Shown piece after piece: positions 43,374-52,434 of a stretch of 64,000 bases of DNA. The stretch spans positions 1 to 64,000 of the forward strand of contig CBDCWT010000062.1 in NCBI GenBank assembly GCA_965223305.1, read 5' to 3'. The position numbers and the translations under genes are program-made. The DNA is from CBDCWT01 sp965223305 (GTDB lineage Bacteria; Planctomycetota; Planctomycetia; Pirellulales; Pirellulaceae). The notes under the pieces were generated by a model. The model was not told where the DNA came from. It did no database searches and saw only the letters and a program-made list of their open reading frames with translations. Numbering within the stretch: position 1 is the first letter of the stretch; every line of letters starts with the position of its first letter.

Positions 43374-45229
43374 TTCACCGTCCCCGGCTGGGCAGCAGTG
43401 ATCGACGATTCGCCAGCATCAGCCTGTTGGCCAAAGTCGCCACGATCGGGCTGAGCAAAGACATCGAGCTTACGGTTAACCTCGGCACCCAGGGTCGCGC
43501 TATGCTCAAGCGTCCAAGGAATTACAACCTCGAAGGTGCTCCCCTTGCCCAGCTCGCTGTCGAAGGTGATCTCACCCCCAAGCAGCTTGCAGAGCTCCTT
43601 CACGATGGAGAGTCCCAAGCCCGTACCGGAATACTCGCGAGTCAGGCCGTCGTTACCCAGCACATCCTTGCTTTGCCTGAACTTCTCGAAGATGATCTCA
43701 CGGTCCTCTTCGGGAATGCCTACTCCCGTGTCGGCCACACTCAGTTTTAGCTGGCCGTGCCGGTCCGGCTCTACTGTGACGGCAATCCGGCCACCCTCGG
43801 GCGTGAACTTGATCGCGTTCGACAACAAGTTCGTGAGGATCTGTTGGATCTTGCTCTGATCTTGATAGACCGGTTCGTGGCAGCCTTTGGCAGTCACTTC
43901 AAGATCGATGTTCTTTTCCTCGCTCAGCGGCCGCACCATATCGCATTGGGCCGTCACGACGGCCTCGATCTGGAACTCCGAGGGCCGCAGTTCCATCTTA
44001 CCGGCTTCGAGCTTAGCCAAATCTAGAATGTCGTTGATCATGTCCAACAGCACACGGCCCGACTTCTGGATGTTGTGGGCATAGCGTTTCTGCTTGTCAT
44101 TCAACGACTCGATGCCCTGCAGGACCTCTGAAAAACCAATGATGCTATTCAGCGGCGTGCGCAACTCGTGGCTCATGTTCGCCAAGAAGTCGCTCTTCAG
44201 CCGATTCATCTCGTAGAGCCGCATATTCAGCTGAGCGAGCTCGTCGACTTTAGCGTCCAAGTCGGTGTTCACATTGCGGAGTTTACCTTGGGCTTCGATC
44301 AAGTGCTGCAGCATCCGATTGAAGGCGTCGGCCAAGTCCTCAAACTCGTCCTTTGTCTGGATATCCGCCCGCAGCTCCGTATTGCCCCGGCTCACTTCGT
44401 CGCTCACATCTCGCAAGTGCTTGACCGGCCTGACGATCACATAGCGGACAATCAAATAGAGCGCCACCATAGCCAAGAAGATCATCAGAATGGCGGCGGC
44501 GATGAGCACGGCCCGCGTCTCGGCGATTAACCGTTGCGTCTTGTCATAGGGCAGAGACACCTTCAGCACACGAAACGGCTGTCCGGCACGGCCCAAGTAT
44601 GCGGACTCATCGGCCGCGGAGAAGCTGCCGACGTAATCCGAGTGGCAAACGGCCGTGCAAGTCTGAGTCCAGTAGACAGGCTCGTAGTAGCAGTAACGAC
44701 CATCGCTGTTGGTGACTAATGCCCTAAAAGCTCGCTGCATATTGACGTCAACCGCCGCGGGCAAATCGTCCGAGTCCTGCTGAGCACCGTCGGCGGGGGG
44801 CGAGTCCTCGCCGCCGGACATGCCGGCCAACTGGTCCAGCCACTCTTGCTTCAACTCCTCCAAGAGTTCGATTTCCCGCTCATTAGGTAGTTCCCGGATC
44901 GATATATTCTTCCAAGGAGCTTCATCGTTGCTGAGAGCCAGCACCGAGAACTTGAAGTCCTGGCCAAGCATGTCGTTCGACATGGCATCGACAAACCCCT
45001 TCTCGGTAGGTGTGCTCGTCCACATCCGCCAATGCAACTTGATGACCGAGACGGTGGCAAAGTCCCTTCCCAGCTGCTGACTCGTCCTGCGAACAAGCCT
45101 CTGGCTCAGACTATCCACTAGCAGGAAGGCGCCGCAAACCAGAATCCCCAGGCAGATACCGAACAGCACGCGGCACTTCCGCTCGATGTTGGTCTCGCCC
45201 AGGGCTCGTTTGATCGATCGATAGCTCAT
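43370..45229 (-). CDS. Membrane sensor histidine kinase with a possible haem-binding periplasmic domain
   Basis: A 619-residue hybrid of sensor and kinase domains. TM1 is at about residues 22-40 and TM2 at 240-262. The periplasmic region between them holds CTAVCH (Cys191, Cys195, His196), a CxxxCH motif like those of covalent haem sites, in a context (YYEPVYWTQTC) resembling the DUF3365-type sensor domain, in which CxxCH is usual. HAMP (about 262-315), a coiled coil, HisKA (FLANMSHELRTPLNSIIGF, His354) and HATPase_c (NLLSNAIKFTPEGG, ADTGVGIPEE, GTGLGLSIV) follow. It may sense redox state or a gas. No response regulator lies next to it. Confidence 0.88.
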   Translation of the reverse strand: MSYRSIKRALGETNIERKCRVLFGICLGILVCGAFLLVDSLSQRLVRRTSQQLGRDFATVSVIKLHWRMWTSTPTEKGFVDAMSNDMLGQDFKFSVLALSNDEAPWKNISIRELPNEREIELLEELKQEWLDQLAGMSGGEDSPPADGAQQDSDDLPAAVDVNMQRAFRALVTNSDGRYCYYEPVYWTQTCTAVCHSDYVGSFSAADESAYLGRAGQPFRVLKVSLPYDKTQRLIAETRAVLIAAAILMIFLAMVALYLIVRYVIVRPVKHLRDVSDEVSRGNTELRADIQTKDEFEDLADAFNRMLQHLIEAQGKLRNVNTDLDAKVDELAQLNMRLYEMNRLKSDFLANMSHELRTPLNSIIGFSEVLQGIESLNDKQKRYAHNIQKSGRVLLDMINDILDLAKLEAGKMELRPSEFQIEAVVTAQCDMVRPLSEEKNIDLEVTAKGCHEPVYQDQSKIQQILTNLLSNAIKFTPEGGRIAVTVEPDRHGQLKLSVADTGVGIPEEDREIIFEKFRQSKDVLGNDGLTREYSGTGLGLSIVKELCKLLGGEITFDSELGKGSTFEVVIPWTLEHSATLGAEVNRKLDVFAQPDRGDFGQQADAGESSITAAQPGTVN

Positions 45230-45302
45230 AGCGCGCCGATTGGTTGTAACACCAGTATTCTAGGGCGCTTAGCATGCTGGAGCCAGGTCAAAAAGTAAGA
45301 CG

Positions 45303-47642
45303 TCACAACATGTCCCAAGGATCCACGTCGACGATCCACTGGACTTCGTCCGGGAAGACCTGCGCCGTGGTTACCTTTCCCGCTGCTGCGCGAATCGGGT
45401 CGCTTTCGGGCCCCATCATCAGTAAGTGAAAGCGATACTTGCCACGTAGCTTTGCGATCGGCGCGGGGGCAGGACCGAGGAGACGCACGCCGCCATCAGA
45501 GCCCAGAACTTCCAGCAGCGACTCGTGCAACGCGCTGGCCGTCGACTCGACCAGCTGTTCGTGCGGGCCACGCAAGACGAGCCGCACCATCTTGGTCGCC
45601 GGCGGATATCGGTGAACAAACCGGTCTCCGATTTCGCATTGGGCGAACTGCTTGAAGTCATGTCGAACGGCCGCCTGAATCGCAATGTGATCGGGAGAAA
45701 ATGTCTGCACGAGAACGCGACCGCCTTTCGGGCCGCGTCCCGCACGCCCGGCAACTTGGGTTACAAGCTGAAAAGTCCGCTCGGCGGCGCGGTAGTCAGG
45801 GAAGTGCAAGGAGGTGTCTGCGTTGACGACACCCACCAGCGTTACATTGGGGAAGTCCAGCCCCTTGGCAATCATCTGGGTACCCAACAAGATGCGCACC
45901 TCTCCCGAACGGAACCGCTCGAGTGCCTGCTGATGACTTCCAGATCGACGCATCGTGTCGGTGTCCATCCTCAAGCAACTGTCGGCCCCGAACCTTGCCT
46001 TGGTCTCCGCCTCTAGCTTCTGAGTCCCCAGCCCGCTAAAGCGAATACCGTCAAAGTTACAGGCGGGGCACCGTGCCGGCGGTGTACTCGCAAAGTCGCA
46101 GTAGTGGCAAACGATCTTGTTACCTTCGCGATGATGCGTCAGCGTGATGTCACACTCCGGGCAATTGAGCACATCACCGCAGGCCGGACACTGAATATAT
46201 GTCGAGTACCCCCGCCGGTTGAGCAGCAGAATCACCTGTCCGCCGTCGTCCAGCGCCTCTCGCATCGCCTGGTGCAGCGGCCTGCTGATGGCACCGCCGC
46301 TGGCGGGCTCGTTACGAAGATCGACAATCCGAACGTCCGGCAGTGGCCGCGCCATGACGCGCTCGGGAAGCTCCACCAGTTTGAATCGCCCCTCCACGGC
46401 CAGTTGCCAACTTTCCAACGATGGGGTCGCCGAACCCAGCACCACCGGAATCCGCTCGGCAGCCGCTCGTCGCAGCGCGACGTCACGGGCATGATACCGC
46501 GGCGCCGAGTCTTGCTTGAAAGATGAGTCGTGCTCCTCGTCAAGCACAATCAAACCGAGATGCGGGGTGGGCGCAAACACTGCACTTCGCGCCCCCACCA
46601 CAACCGAGACTTCTCCCCGGGCAATTTCACCCCAATGCCAATGCCGTTCGCCAGGGGTCAAGTGGCTGTGTAGGACGGCCACGCGATCGAACCGTGCGCG
46701 GAACCGGGCAACCGTCTGTGGAGTCAAGCTGATTTCGGGTACCAGGACGATCGCCTGCCTGCCGAACGAAACGACCTCCTCGATCGCTCGCATGTAAACC
46801 TCGGTCTTGCCGCTCCCGGTAACGCCGTAAAGCAACACAGTCGCCGACTGTTCCTCATTCAACGCCGAGACAACCGCTTCGACGGCTTCAAGTTGATGAG
46901 GATTGAGGGACGGTGGTTGATCCGGAATGACGGGTGGTAGCGCATGATCTTGCTGCTGGACGCGCTGCACCTCAGCCCGAACCAACCCCTTCCGCTGCAG
47001 CGCACGAATTGGGGCCGCCGTGCAACCAACGGCCGCAGCTAACTGTGGCGTTGACATCGCAACCGGAGACTCGATCAGCGTGCGGAGCACCTCGGCCTGT
47101 TTCAAAGGAAGCTTCAACTGCGTCAGACGGGCGGCGACGTTCGTAGGAACGCTCAGGAACGTCACTTCCCGCGTGCCCGCTTGGCCGCGCACCCCAGCCG
47201 GGATAACACCTTCGAGAACCTGCCCCCACGGGCACAGATAGTAGTCCGCCATCCACTCAGTGAGCCGCAGCATCGAGTTTGATAGCAGAGGCTGCTTGTC
47301 GATCAAAGAGTGGACCTCTTTCAAGCGTCGCTGCCCGTGCCCACCTGCGCCGTGCTCGGAAGGGTGCAAACGGATGCAGTACCCGACGACGCGCCGACTG
47401 CCGCGCCCCAACGGCACCTTCGCGCGACACCCAACCTGCAGACGAGCCCGCAATCGTTCGGGTACTAGATAGCTGAAGGGACCGAACGGTCGCTCAGCGA
47501 ATACGACTTCTACGATTAACCGGTCGCCCGCTTCGTCCACTTCCCAAGGGGAAGGTGCCACCTCGAACAAACTCTGCTGGCGCTTCTCCATACTCGTCAG
47601 ATCGCCCGTAAGACGACTCACAATCCGGTGTTCCAGTAGCAT
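45303..47642 (-). CDS. priA: Primosomal replication restart helicase PriA
   Basis: A 779-residue PriA. The N-terminal DNA-binding domain (FAERPFGPFSYLVPERL) leads to a winged helix and then the helicase core with Walker A YGVTGSGKTEVY, DEEH (VLDEEHDSSFKQD), TSATPSLESW-type motif III and GTQMIAKGLDFPNVTLVGV. The zinc-binding insert has eight cysteines (CPACGDVLNCPECD, then CHYCD and CPACNFDG). It restarts stalled forks. The ATG at 47642 is used; an internal ATG at 47591 (MEKRQQSLFEV) is a plausible true start. Confidence 0.97.
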   Translation of the reverse strand: MLLEHRIVSRLTGDLTSMEKRQQSLFEVAPSPWEVDEAGDRLIVEVVFAERPFGPFSYLVPERLRARLQVGCRAKVPLGRGSRRVVGYCIRLHPSEHGAGGHGQRRLKEVHSLIDKQPLLSNSMLRLTEWMADYYLCPWGQVLEGVIPAGVRGQAGTREVTFLSVPTNVAARLTQLKLPLKQAEVLRTLIESPVAMSTPQLAAAVGCTAAPIRALQRKGLVRAEVQRVQQQDHALPPVIPDQPPSLNPHQLEAVEAVVSALNEEQSATVLLYGVTGSGKTEVYMRAIEEVVSFGRQAIVLVPEISLTPQTVARFRARFDRVAVLHSHLTPGERHWHWGEIARGEVSVVVGARSAVFAPTPHLGLIVLDEEHDSSFKQDSAPRYHARDVALRRAAAERIPVVLGSATPSLESWQLAVEGRFKLVELPERVMARPLPDVRIVDLRNEPASGGAISRPLHQAMREALDDGGQVILLLNRRGYSTYIQCPACGDVLNCPECDITLTHHREGNKIVCHYCDFASTPPARCPACNFDGIRFSGLGTQKLEAETKARFGADSCLRMDTDTMRRSGSHQQALERFRSGEVRILLGTQMIAKGLDFPNVTLVGVVNADTSLHFPDYRAAERTFQLVTQVAGRAGRGPKGGRVLVQTFSPDHIAIQAAVRHDFKQFAQCEIGDRFVHRYPPATKMVRLVLRGPHEQLVESTASALHESLLEVLGSDGGVRLLGPAPAPIAKLRGKYRFHLLMMGPESDPIRAAAGKVTTAQVFPDEVQWIVDVDPWDML

Positions 47643-47858
47643 CGCCGTTTAAGGCACTTGGACATCCGGCGTTTTCGCGCGGGACGGCTGCGGCGGGGCC
47701 GTCTTACAACACCGGCGGCATCTCGTTACGATATCAGACCGCCGGGTGGTGGCAAACGGCCCCCTGAGGTGAGTTGAAGTTGTGCGTTCGAACCGATCGG
47801 GAAGCGCGAATCATCAGCGAGAGAATAACTTACGTTAAGTATTGTGAGTAACACAACT
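47643..47858. promoter_or_regulatory. Divergent promoter region of priA and nadD
   Basis: Gap between divergent priA and nadD. Promoters for both must lie here. The stretch 47815-47850 is AT-rich. No box is assigned with confidence. Confidence 0.4.
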
Positions 47859-48476
47859 ATGCGCCTGGGTGTCTTTGGAGGTTCTTTCGACCCCGTCCAT
47901 TTTGGCCACTTACTGCTCGCCGAAACTTGTCGCGAGCAATGCCGTTTGGATAGCGTTTGGTTCGTACCCGCCGCGACCCCGCCTCACAAGCAACAAGAAA
48001 CTCTCTCTTCACCCCGGCAGCGACTAGAGATGTTACAGCTGGCGACCGCCGGCCACTCGTCATTCCAAGTCTCGACGATCGAACTGGATCGAGGTGGAGT
48101 CAGCTACACCGTCGATACCTTGGAAACGATCGCCCAAGAAAACGAGCGAGCAACTCTCTTTTTTCTGATGGGTGCAGACTCCCTGGCCGATTTCCACACG
48201 TGGCGCGAGCCAGACCGGATCTGTGAGCTGGCTGTCCCGCTGGTTTTCCGCCGCGCCGGCGAGTTGCTGCCGGATCTGTCGCTCCTAGGACGTTTCGCAA
48301 GCCCCGAGCGAATCGAACAGATTCGGCAGCATGCTGTCGAAACGCCGCTCGTGGAGTTAAGCAGCACGGATGTCCGCGAGCGGATCAGATTGGGCCGAAG
48401 CATTCGATTTCGCACGCCGCGGGCCGTCGAACAATATATAATCACACACCAGCTCTATGTTGGTGATCGTCCGTAA
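47859..48476 (+). CDS. nadD: Nicotinate-nucleotide adenylyltransferase
   Basis: A 205-residue NadD that joins nicotinate mononucleotide and ATP to form deamido-NAD. The nucleotidyltransferase signature MRLGVFGGSFDPVHFGHLLL opens the protein and the second signature SSTDVRERIRLGRS lies near the end. An in-frame GTG at 47844 would add five residues; the ATG at 47859 is chosen because family members begin right before the GGSFDP motif. It is followed after 11 bp by a small conserved gene, so the two form an operon. Confidence 0.94.
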   Translation: MRLGVFGGSFDPVHFGHLLLAETCREQCRLDSVWFVPAATPPHKQQETLSSPRQRLEMLQLATAGHSSFQVSTIELDRGGVSYTVDTLETIAQENERATLFFLMGADSLADFHTWREPDRICELAVPLVFRRAGELLPDLSLLGRFASPERIEQIRQHAVETPLVELSSTDVRERIRLGRSIRFRTPRAVEQYIITHQLYVGDRP

Positions 48477-48487
48477 CGGGTTGCGAC

Positions 48488-48754
48488 ATGCTGCGTTTCA
48501 AAGACTTCGTCCCCAAAATGCTCTCCTCGCCGCGGCTGTTCAAGGCTGGAGACTACGAGTCGTTTGAGGCGGCGTTGGAGGCCGTAAACAGCTGGATCGA
48601 AGAACAGCAGATCAAAGTCGTGCATATCGAGACGGTCGTCCTACCCAACATCTGGAGCAAATGGGAGGAAGGCACGACCGATGTCGCTCTGGGCACCAGC
48701 GGAGAAATGCCAAGCCACTGGCATCAGTTTATTCGCTGCTGGTATGAAGACTAG
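48488..48754 (+). CDS. Small conserved protein of unknown function
   Basis: An 88-residue acidic protein (MLRFKDFVPKMLSSPRLFKA start) with a helical first half (FEAALEAVNSWIEEQQ) and a beta-like middle (IKVVHIETVVLP), ending in HWHQFIRCWYED. It sits 11 bp after nadD on the same strand. No signal peptide or membrane segment. The family is not recognised; the length, codon use and close spacing support it as a real gene. Confidence 0.65.
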   Translation: MLRFKDFVPKMLSSPRLFKAGDYESFEAALEAVNSWIEEQQIKVVHIETVVLPNIWSKWEEGTTDVALGTSGEMPSHWHQFIRCWYED

Positions 48755-49107
48755 CTGCCAGAGTCGAACGCCTCTTCGCGCAGGGGAGAGCTGGGTGCGG
48801 GCAAACGCCGTTGAGGATTTTGCCCGACGTTCAGCCGCTATCCGATCGCAGCCGAACCCGCCAGAGTCGCAGCCGAACTCGCCAGAGTTTGGCGGACCGC
48901 TATTTCGTCCAAATTCTGCCGGACGCACCCTAACCCGAATTATTCATGAGCGATCTGCTGCGAGGTCGTAAGTCCATCCGTGGCTTCGTCATGCTTCACA
49001 ATTCTCCCTCGACGTATTGCTTCAATACGCCTGCGGAAGAACTGCTCGCCTTCCTTGCCACGAACGTACTTACAACCTCTCGCGACGATCTTCATGAATA
49101 ATCCGGG
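48755..49107. other. Convergent gap with R3 repeats and an M1 element
   Basis: Two R3 units in reverse orientation (48852-48893) are followed by the M1 element at 48934-49107. No gene. Confidence 0.8.
48934..49107. mobile_element. 174-bp palindromic MITE-like element, family M1, copy 3 (reverse)
   Basis: Reverse orientation relative to copies 1, 2 and 4. One substitution against copy 1 (A to G in the AGCAGTTC stretch). Flanked by CTAA at 48930-48933 and 49108-49111. The right duplication contains the stop codon of the next gene. Confidence 0.92.
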
Positions 49108-49368
49108 CTAAGCCGCGCGCGGTAAATCGAGCAGTCGTCGCAACTCGGGACCGACATCCTGGAGGAAGACAGCCGGATCCACCTTCAATGCCTCGATGAC
49201 CTGCTCCAGCTGTTCGTCGACACCGAGGGACAGGTCGACGAAGATCCAGCGTCGTCCGGCGAATTCACAACTGCCCCCAGCTGCTCCGCCTAGCCATTCA
49301 TGTCGTACGCGGTAGCCCACCTGCTCGGCCACTGTCAACGCCTGTTCCAGGACCTCAACGGTTCGCAT
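49108..49368 (-). CDS. Small conserved protein of unknown function, ending at an M1 insertion
   Basis: An 86-residue protein (MRTVEVLEQALTVAEQVGY start) with a mixed helix-strand pattern: an N-terminal helix, GGSCEFAGRRWIFVDLSLG strands, then two helices (EQLEQVIEALKVD, VGPELRRLLDLP). Its TAG stop (49110-49108) lies inside the CTAA target-site duplication of the M1 element. Because the duplication copies the original target, the same stop existed before insertion and the protein was left intact. Function unknown. Confidence 0.65.
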   Translation of the reverse strand: MRTVEVLEQALTVAEQVGYRVRHEWLGGAAGGSCEFAGRRWIFVDLSLGVDEQLEQVIEALKVDPAVFLQDVGPELRRLLDLPRAA

Positions 49369-49692
49369 CCTGCGTTCAGCTCCTATTTATCTAGCGGCGC
49401 GGCACTGCGATCAGAATCAAGGCGAGCCAGGTTGGAAGTTCGCCCCCAATCGTCAAAGTAGCAACGCGGCGGCACTTCCCACCACGAAGACCCAGCTTGT
49501 CCAGCTCGCCAGAACACCGCGCGGTGGCGGATTATAGCTGCTTGTTCTTCAGTTGGGCAGGTCGATCCGACGATACGTTGTATGACTCTAAATGCCGGAT
49601 CTGGAACAAGTTAAGGCCTGCACGTCGGGAAAGACAGCTAGAAAACTAGAGGAAGGCAAGTGAGTAAAAATAGCGACCTAGGAGTCTGACGC
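49369..49692. other. Intergenic region without recognised content
   Basis: Divergent gap of 324 bp between the small minus-strand gene and the kinase. I see no gene, repeat family or clear promoter box. The last 70 bases are AT-rich and hold the kinase ribosome site. Confidence 0.5.
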
Positions 49693-50505
49693 GTGGGAAC
49701 AGAGCCAAGCACCGAACTACCTTCACCGATCACACAGTCCTTGAGCTCGGTCGGCAGCCCGCAGCTCAGCACCGAGCAGCAGCTGGAAGCTCTGCGGCAG
49801 CAGCTGACCCAGGCACAGAAACTGACCGCGTTGGGCGAACTGGTTAGCACGACGACGCACGAGTTCAACAACGTGCTGATGACAATCCTCAACTACGCCA
49901 AGATGGGGCTCAGGCATCAGGACGACGCGACGCGAACCAAGGCGTTCGAAAAGATCCTTGCGGCCGCACAGCGGGCGAACAAGATTACCAACTCCGTGCT
50001 GGGAATGGCTAGGAACCGTGGCGATGGGTTCGAACCCACTGACCTAGTTGAGCTGTTGAACGAAGCACTGGTGCTCCTTGAACGGGAATTCAGCAAGTAT
50101 CGAATTCACGTCGATACTCAGTTCGCTGCCGTCCCTAAAGTCTCGGCAAACGGGAATCAGATTCAACAAGTGATGCTTAACCTGTTGATCAATGCCCGGC
50201 AGGCAATGTCGGACGGCGGCCAACTTCTGTTGCGACTAGGGACCGACGAAGAGGCCCGGATGGTAAGTTTGGTTGTGAGGGACACTGGAAGCGGCATTCC
50301 TCCCGACAAGCTGCGCAACATCTTTGACCCCTTCTTCACAACTAAGAGCGGTCCTGACGCGACTGGCAAAGGCGGCACAGGGCTAGGACTTGCCTCGTGC
50401 CGGGAGATCATCGAAGCGCATCGGGGCCGCATCCGGGTGGAGAGCACGGTTGGAGTAGGCACCGCCTTCACCATCTGGCTGCCCGTCGCCGACGAGAGCG
50501 GATAG
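49693..50505 (+). CDS. Soluble histidine kinase
   Basis: A 270-residue cytoplasmic kinase with a GTG start at 49693 supported by TAGGAG at 49678-49683. A glutamine-rich coiled coil (EQQLEALRQQLTQAQKL) leads to an H-box of the form STTTHEFNNVLMTI, a variant with Phe and Asn-Asn after the His-Glu pair, as in NtrB-like kinases. HATPase_c follows with NLLINARQAM, RDTGSGIPPD and FDPFFTTKSGPDATGKGGTG-type lid text. No sensor domain and no adjacent response regulator. It may take its signal through protein contact. Confidence 0.85.
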   Translation: MGTEPSTELPSPITQSLSSVGSPQLSTEQQLEALRQQLTQAQKLTALGELVSTTTHEFNNVLMTILNYAKMGLRHQDDATRTKAFEKILAAAQRANKITNSVLGMARNRGDGFEPTDLVELLNEALVLLEREFSKYRIHVDTQFAAVPKVSANGNQIQQVMLNLLINARQAMSDGGQLLLRLGTDEEARMVSLVVRDTGSGIPPDKLRNIFDPFFTTKSGPDATGKGGTGLGLASCREIIEAHRGRIRVESTVGVGTAFTIWLPVADESG

Positions 50506-50630
50506 GAAAAAGAAGGAGCCAAGAGCGCGGCGAATGCCCTTGTCCCTTTCGCTGCTTTCCGGCAAACTACCCGCCCTTTTTTCTAACACCGGTTCGCGGT
50601 GTCCCTCAACTACGCTCGAGTCAGTGGGAC

Positions 50631-51260
50631 ATGGTATCGAGAATTCGCGGCTGTTTGCTAGCGATGCTGGTGCCCGCCATGGGCTGCCTCCATCACGGCG
50701 TTCCTGTTAACGAGGCGATCCCGTTCGCCGCCGAGGGAGCCGTGATGCAGAATCCGATTTTCGTTCCAAACACAGATCGTGAATTCGTCTGGAACCAGAT
50801 CGTCGATACAGTCGACGACTATTTCAAAATTGTCCGTGAAGATCGAGTTCGCATCGTCGGGGGCGTGTTATCCGAAGGCAGGATTGAAACCTCGGCAACG
50901 GTCGGCGCGACCATCCTCGAACCCTGGCGACGCGATTCAACAGCCGGCTTCGAACGGCTGCATAGCACCCTCCAGACGATCCGTCGCCGCGCACAAGTCC
51001 GAGTGGTACCGGCCGCAGACGGCTATTCGGTCGAAGTCGTGGTCTTTAAAGAACTGGAGGACGTCAGCCGGCCGGAACACGCGACGGTGGGACAGTCGAC
51101 CAGCCGCCACGACGGCTCGCTCGTCCGAGACGACCCAACACCGGACGCCGGTCCCGTCACTCTTGGTTGGATCCCGTTAGGCCGGGATGTGACTCTAGAG
51201 CAGCGGATGCTAGACGAGATCTACGGACGGCTCGCCGTGTCGCCGGCTGAGACGCTCTAG
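50631..51260 (+). CDS. Lipoprotein of unknown function
   Basis: A 209-residue lipoprotein starting at the ATG at 50631. The signal ends in the lipobox PAMGC (Cys19 of MVSRIRGCLLAMLVPAMGC). The mature part contains a segment of about 95 residues (FVWNQIVDTVDDYFKIVRED through RAQVRVVPAADGYSVEVVVF) with alternating strands and helices, then a Thr/Asp-rich tail. A longer upstream frame overlaps the kinase gene and is rejected. Anchored in the inner or outer membrane. No family recognised. It converges with the gene at 52009 across the 217-bp array. Confidence 0.72.
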   Translation: MVSRIRGCLLAMLVPAMGCLHHGVPVNEAIPFAAEGAVMQNPIFVPNTDREFVWNQIVDTVDDYFKIVREDRVRIVGGVLSEGRIETSATVGATILEPWRRDSTAGFERLHSTLQTIRRRAQVRVVPAADGYSVEVVVFKELEDVSRPEHATVGQSTSRHDGSLVRDDPTPDAGPVTLGWIPLGRDVTLEQRMLDEIYGRLAVSPAETL

Positions 51261-52003
51261 CGACGCCATCTTTCTGTCCCAATTTTTCTGTCACCCAAAC
51301 CCTGCTCGCCGATCTGCTTGACGACAGAAAGATTGGGACAGAAAAATCGGCTACTGCAACGTCTTGCGGCCAGGCGATCGATGTTCTGCTACCGGCAGCA
51401 CGGGCGTTGGATGGTCTGTGCTGAATCAACATCACGTGGCAGGCAGGGACGTTCAAGTCGCTCGAGAGAGTCTGAAGCTACGCCATCTTTCTGTCCCAAT
51501 TTTTCTGTCATCCAAAAACTGCTCGCCAATCTGCTTAACGACAGAAAGATTGGGACAGAAAAATAGACTGCCGTTGCGTCTTGCGGCTAGGCGATCGCTG
51601 TTCTGCTACAGGCAGCACGGGCGTTGGATGGTCTGCGCTGGATCAACATCACGCGGCAGGCAGCTACGTTCAAGTCACTCGAGAAGGCCTGAAGCTACGC
51701 CATCTTTCTGTCCCAATTTTTCTGTCATCCAGAACCTGCTCGCCGATCTGCTTGACGACAGAAAGATTGGGGCAGAAAAATCAGCTACTGCTACATCTTG
51801 CGGCCAGGCGATCGCTGTCCTGCTACCGGCAGCACGGGCGTTGGATGGCCTGCGCTGGATCAACATCACGCGGCAGGCAGCTACGTTCAAGTCACTCGAG
51901 AAGGCCTGAAGCTACGCCATCTTTCTGTCCCAATTTTTCTGTCATCCAAAACCTCCTCGCCAACCCGCTTGGCGACAGAAAGATTGGGACAGAAAAATCG
52001 ACT
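51261..52003. repeat. 217-bp tandem array with four hairpins
   Basis: Four near-identical hairpins lie exactly 217 bp apart. Left arms (TTTCTGTCCCAATTTTTCTG and two more bases) are at 51271-51292, 51488-51509, 51705-51726 and 51922-51943; right arms (GACAGAAAGATTGGGACAGA and two more) at 51323-51344, 51540-51561, 51757-51778 and 51974-51995. About 135 bp of repeated spacer joins them in three copies. The period is not divisible by three, so the overlapping reading frames here are not a repeated protein. The array fills the whole gap between two convergent genes. Confidence 0.92.
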
Positions 52004-52008
52004 GACCG

Positions 52009-52434
52009 TCACTTTTTTCCAGCAGAATGTGTGGACGACCGACTGCCCTGTGAGTCATAGATCTCCTCGATGCACAATTCGTCACTCTGGCGTTGGACTC
52101 CCGTGTTCTCGGTGACCCAATAGACGACGCGCGTATGGTCATCATCTCTGTAGACCGCCATGCTGCAGTGATCGTAGCCAATGATCTCACGAAATCGCCC
52201 CGTGCGAGGATCCCACACTCGGGTGTCAATCTTCAGGCGCCTGGGCGGCAACGGTAACAAACGATAGACGATCTCGCCTGTCTCAGTGTCGAAAACGGTA
52301 TACACGGTCGCGTTCGTGCGGTAGATCCGATCGATGACCACAAACCGCTGGTTAGGCGTTCTGACTGTGATCGTTTCGGCCATCCCAGGTACAGAGACGC
52401 CAATCAATGCCAACATCAGCAAACCAGCCTTCAT
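52009..52434 (-). CDS. Small secreted protein of unknown function
   Basis: A 141-residue protein with a signal peptide (MKAGLLMLALIGVSVPGMA, cleavage before ETITV). The mature part is beta-rich (RFVVIDRIYRTNATVYTVFD, RLKIDTRVWDPRTGRFREII in parts) with two cysteines (HCSMAVYR and ELCIEEI) that could form a disulfide, and a Ser-rich C-terminus. Secreted or periplasmic. Family not recognised. It ends next to the 217-bp array. Confidence 0.68.
   Translation of the reverse strand: MKAGLLMLALIGVSVPGMAETITVRTPNQRFVVIDRIYRTNATVYTVFDTETGEIVYRLLPLPPRRLKIDTRVWDPRTGRFREIIGYDHCSMAVYRDDDHTRVVYWVTENTGVQRQSDELCIEEIYDSQGSRSSTHSAGKK

Noticed and set aside
51261..52003. Possible CRISPR array
   Set aside because: Period of 217 bp with conserved spacers and hairpins; CRISPR repeats are short with unique spacers, and no cas gene is present.
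51318..52115. Overlapping reading frames with repeated protein-like text
   Set aside because: They follow from the 217-bp tandem repeat; the period is not a multiple of three and the frames lack ribosome sites.
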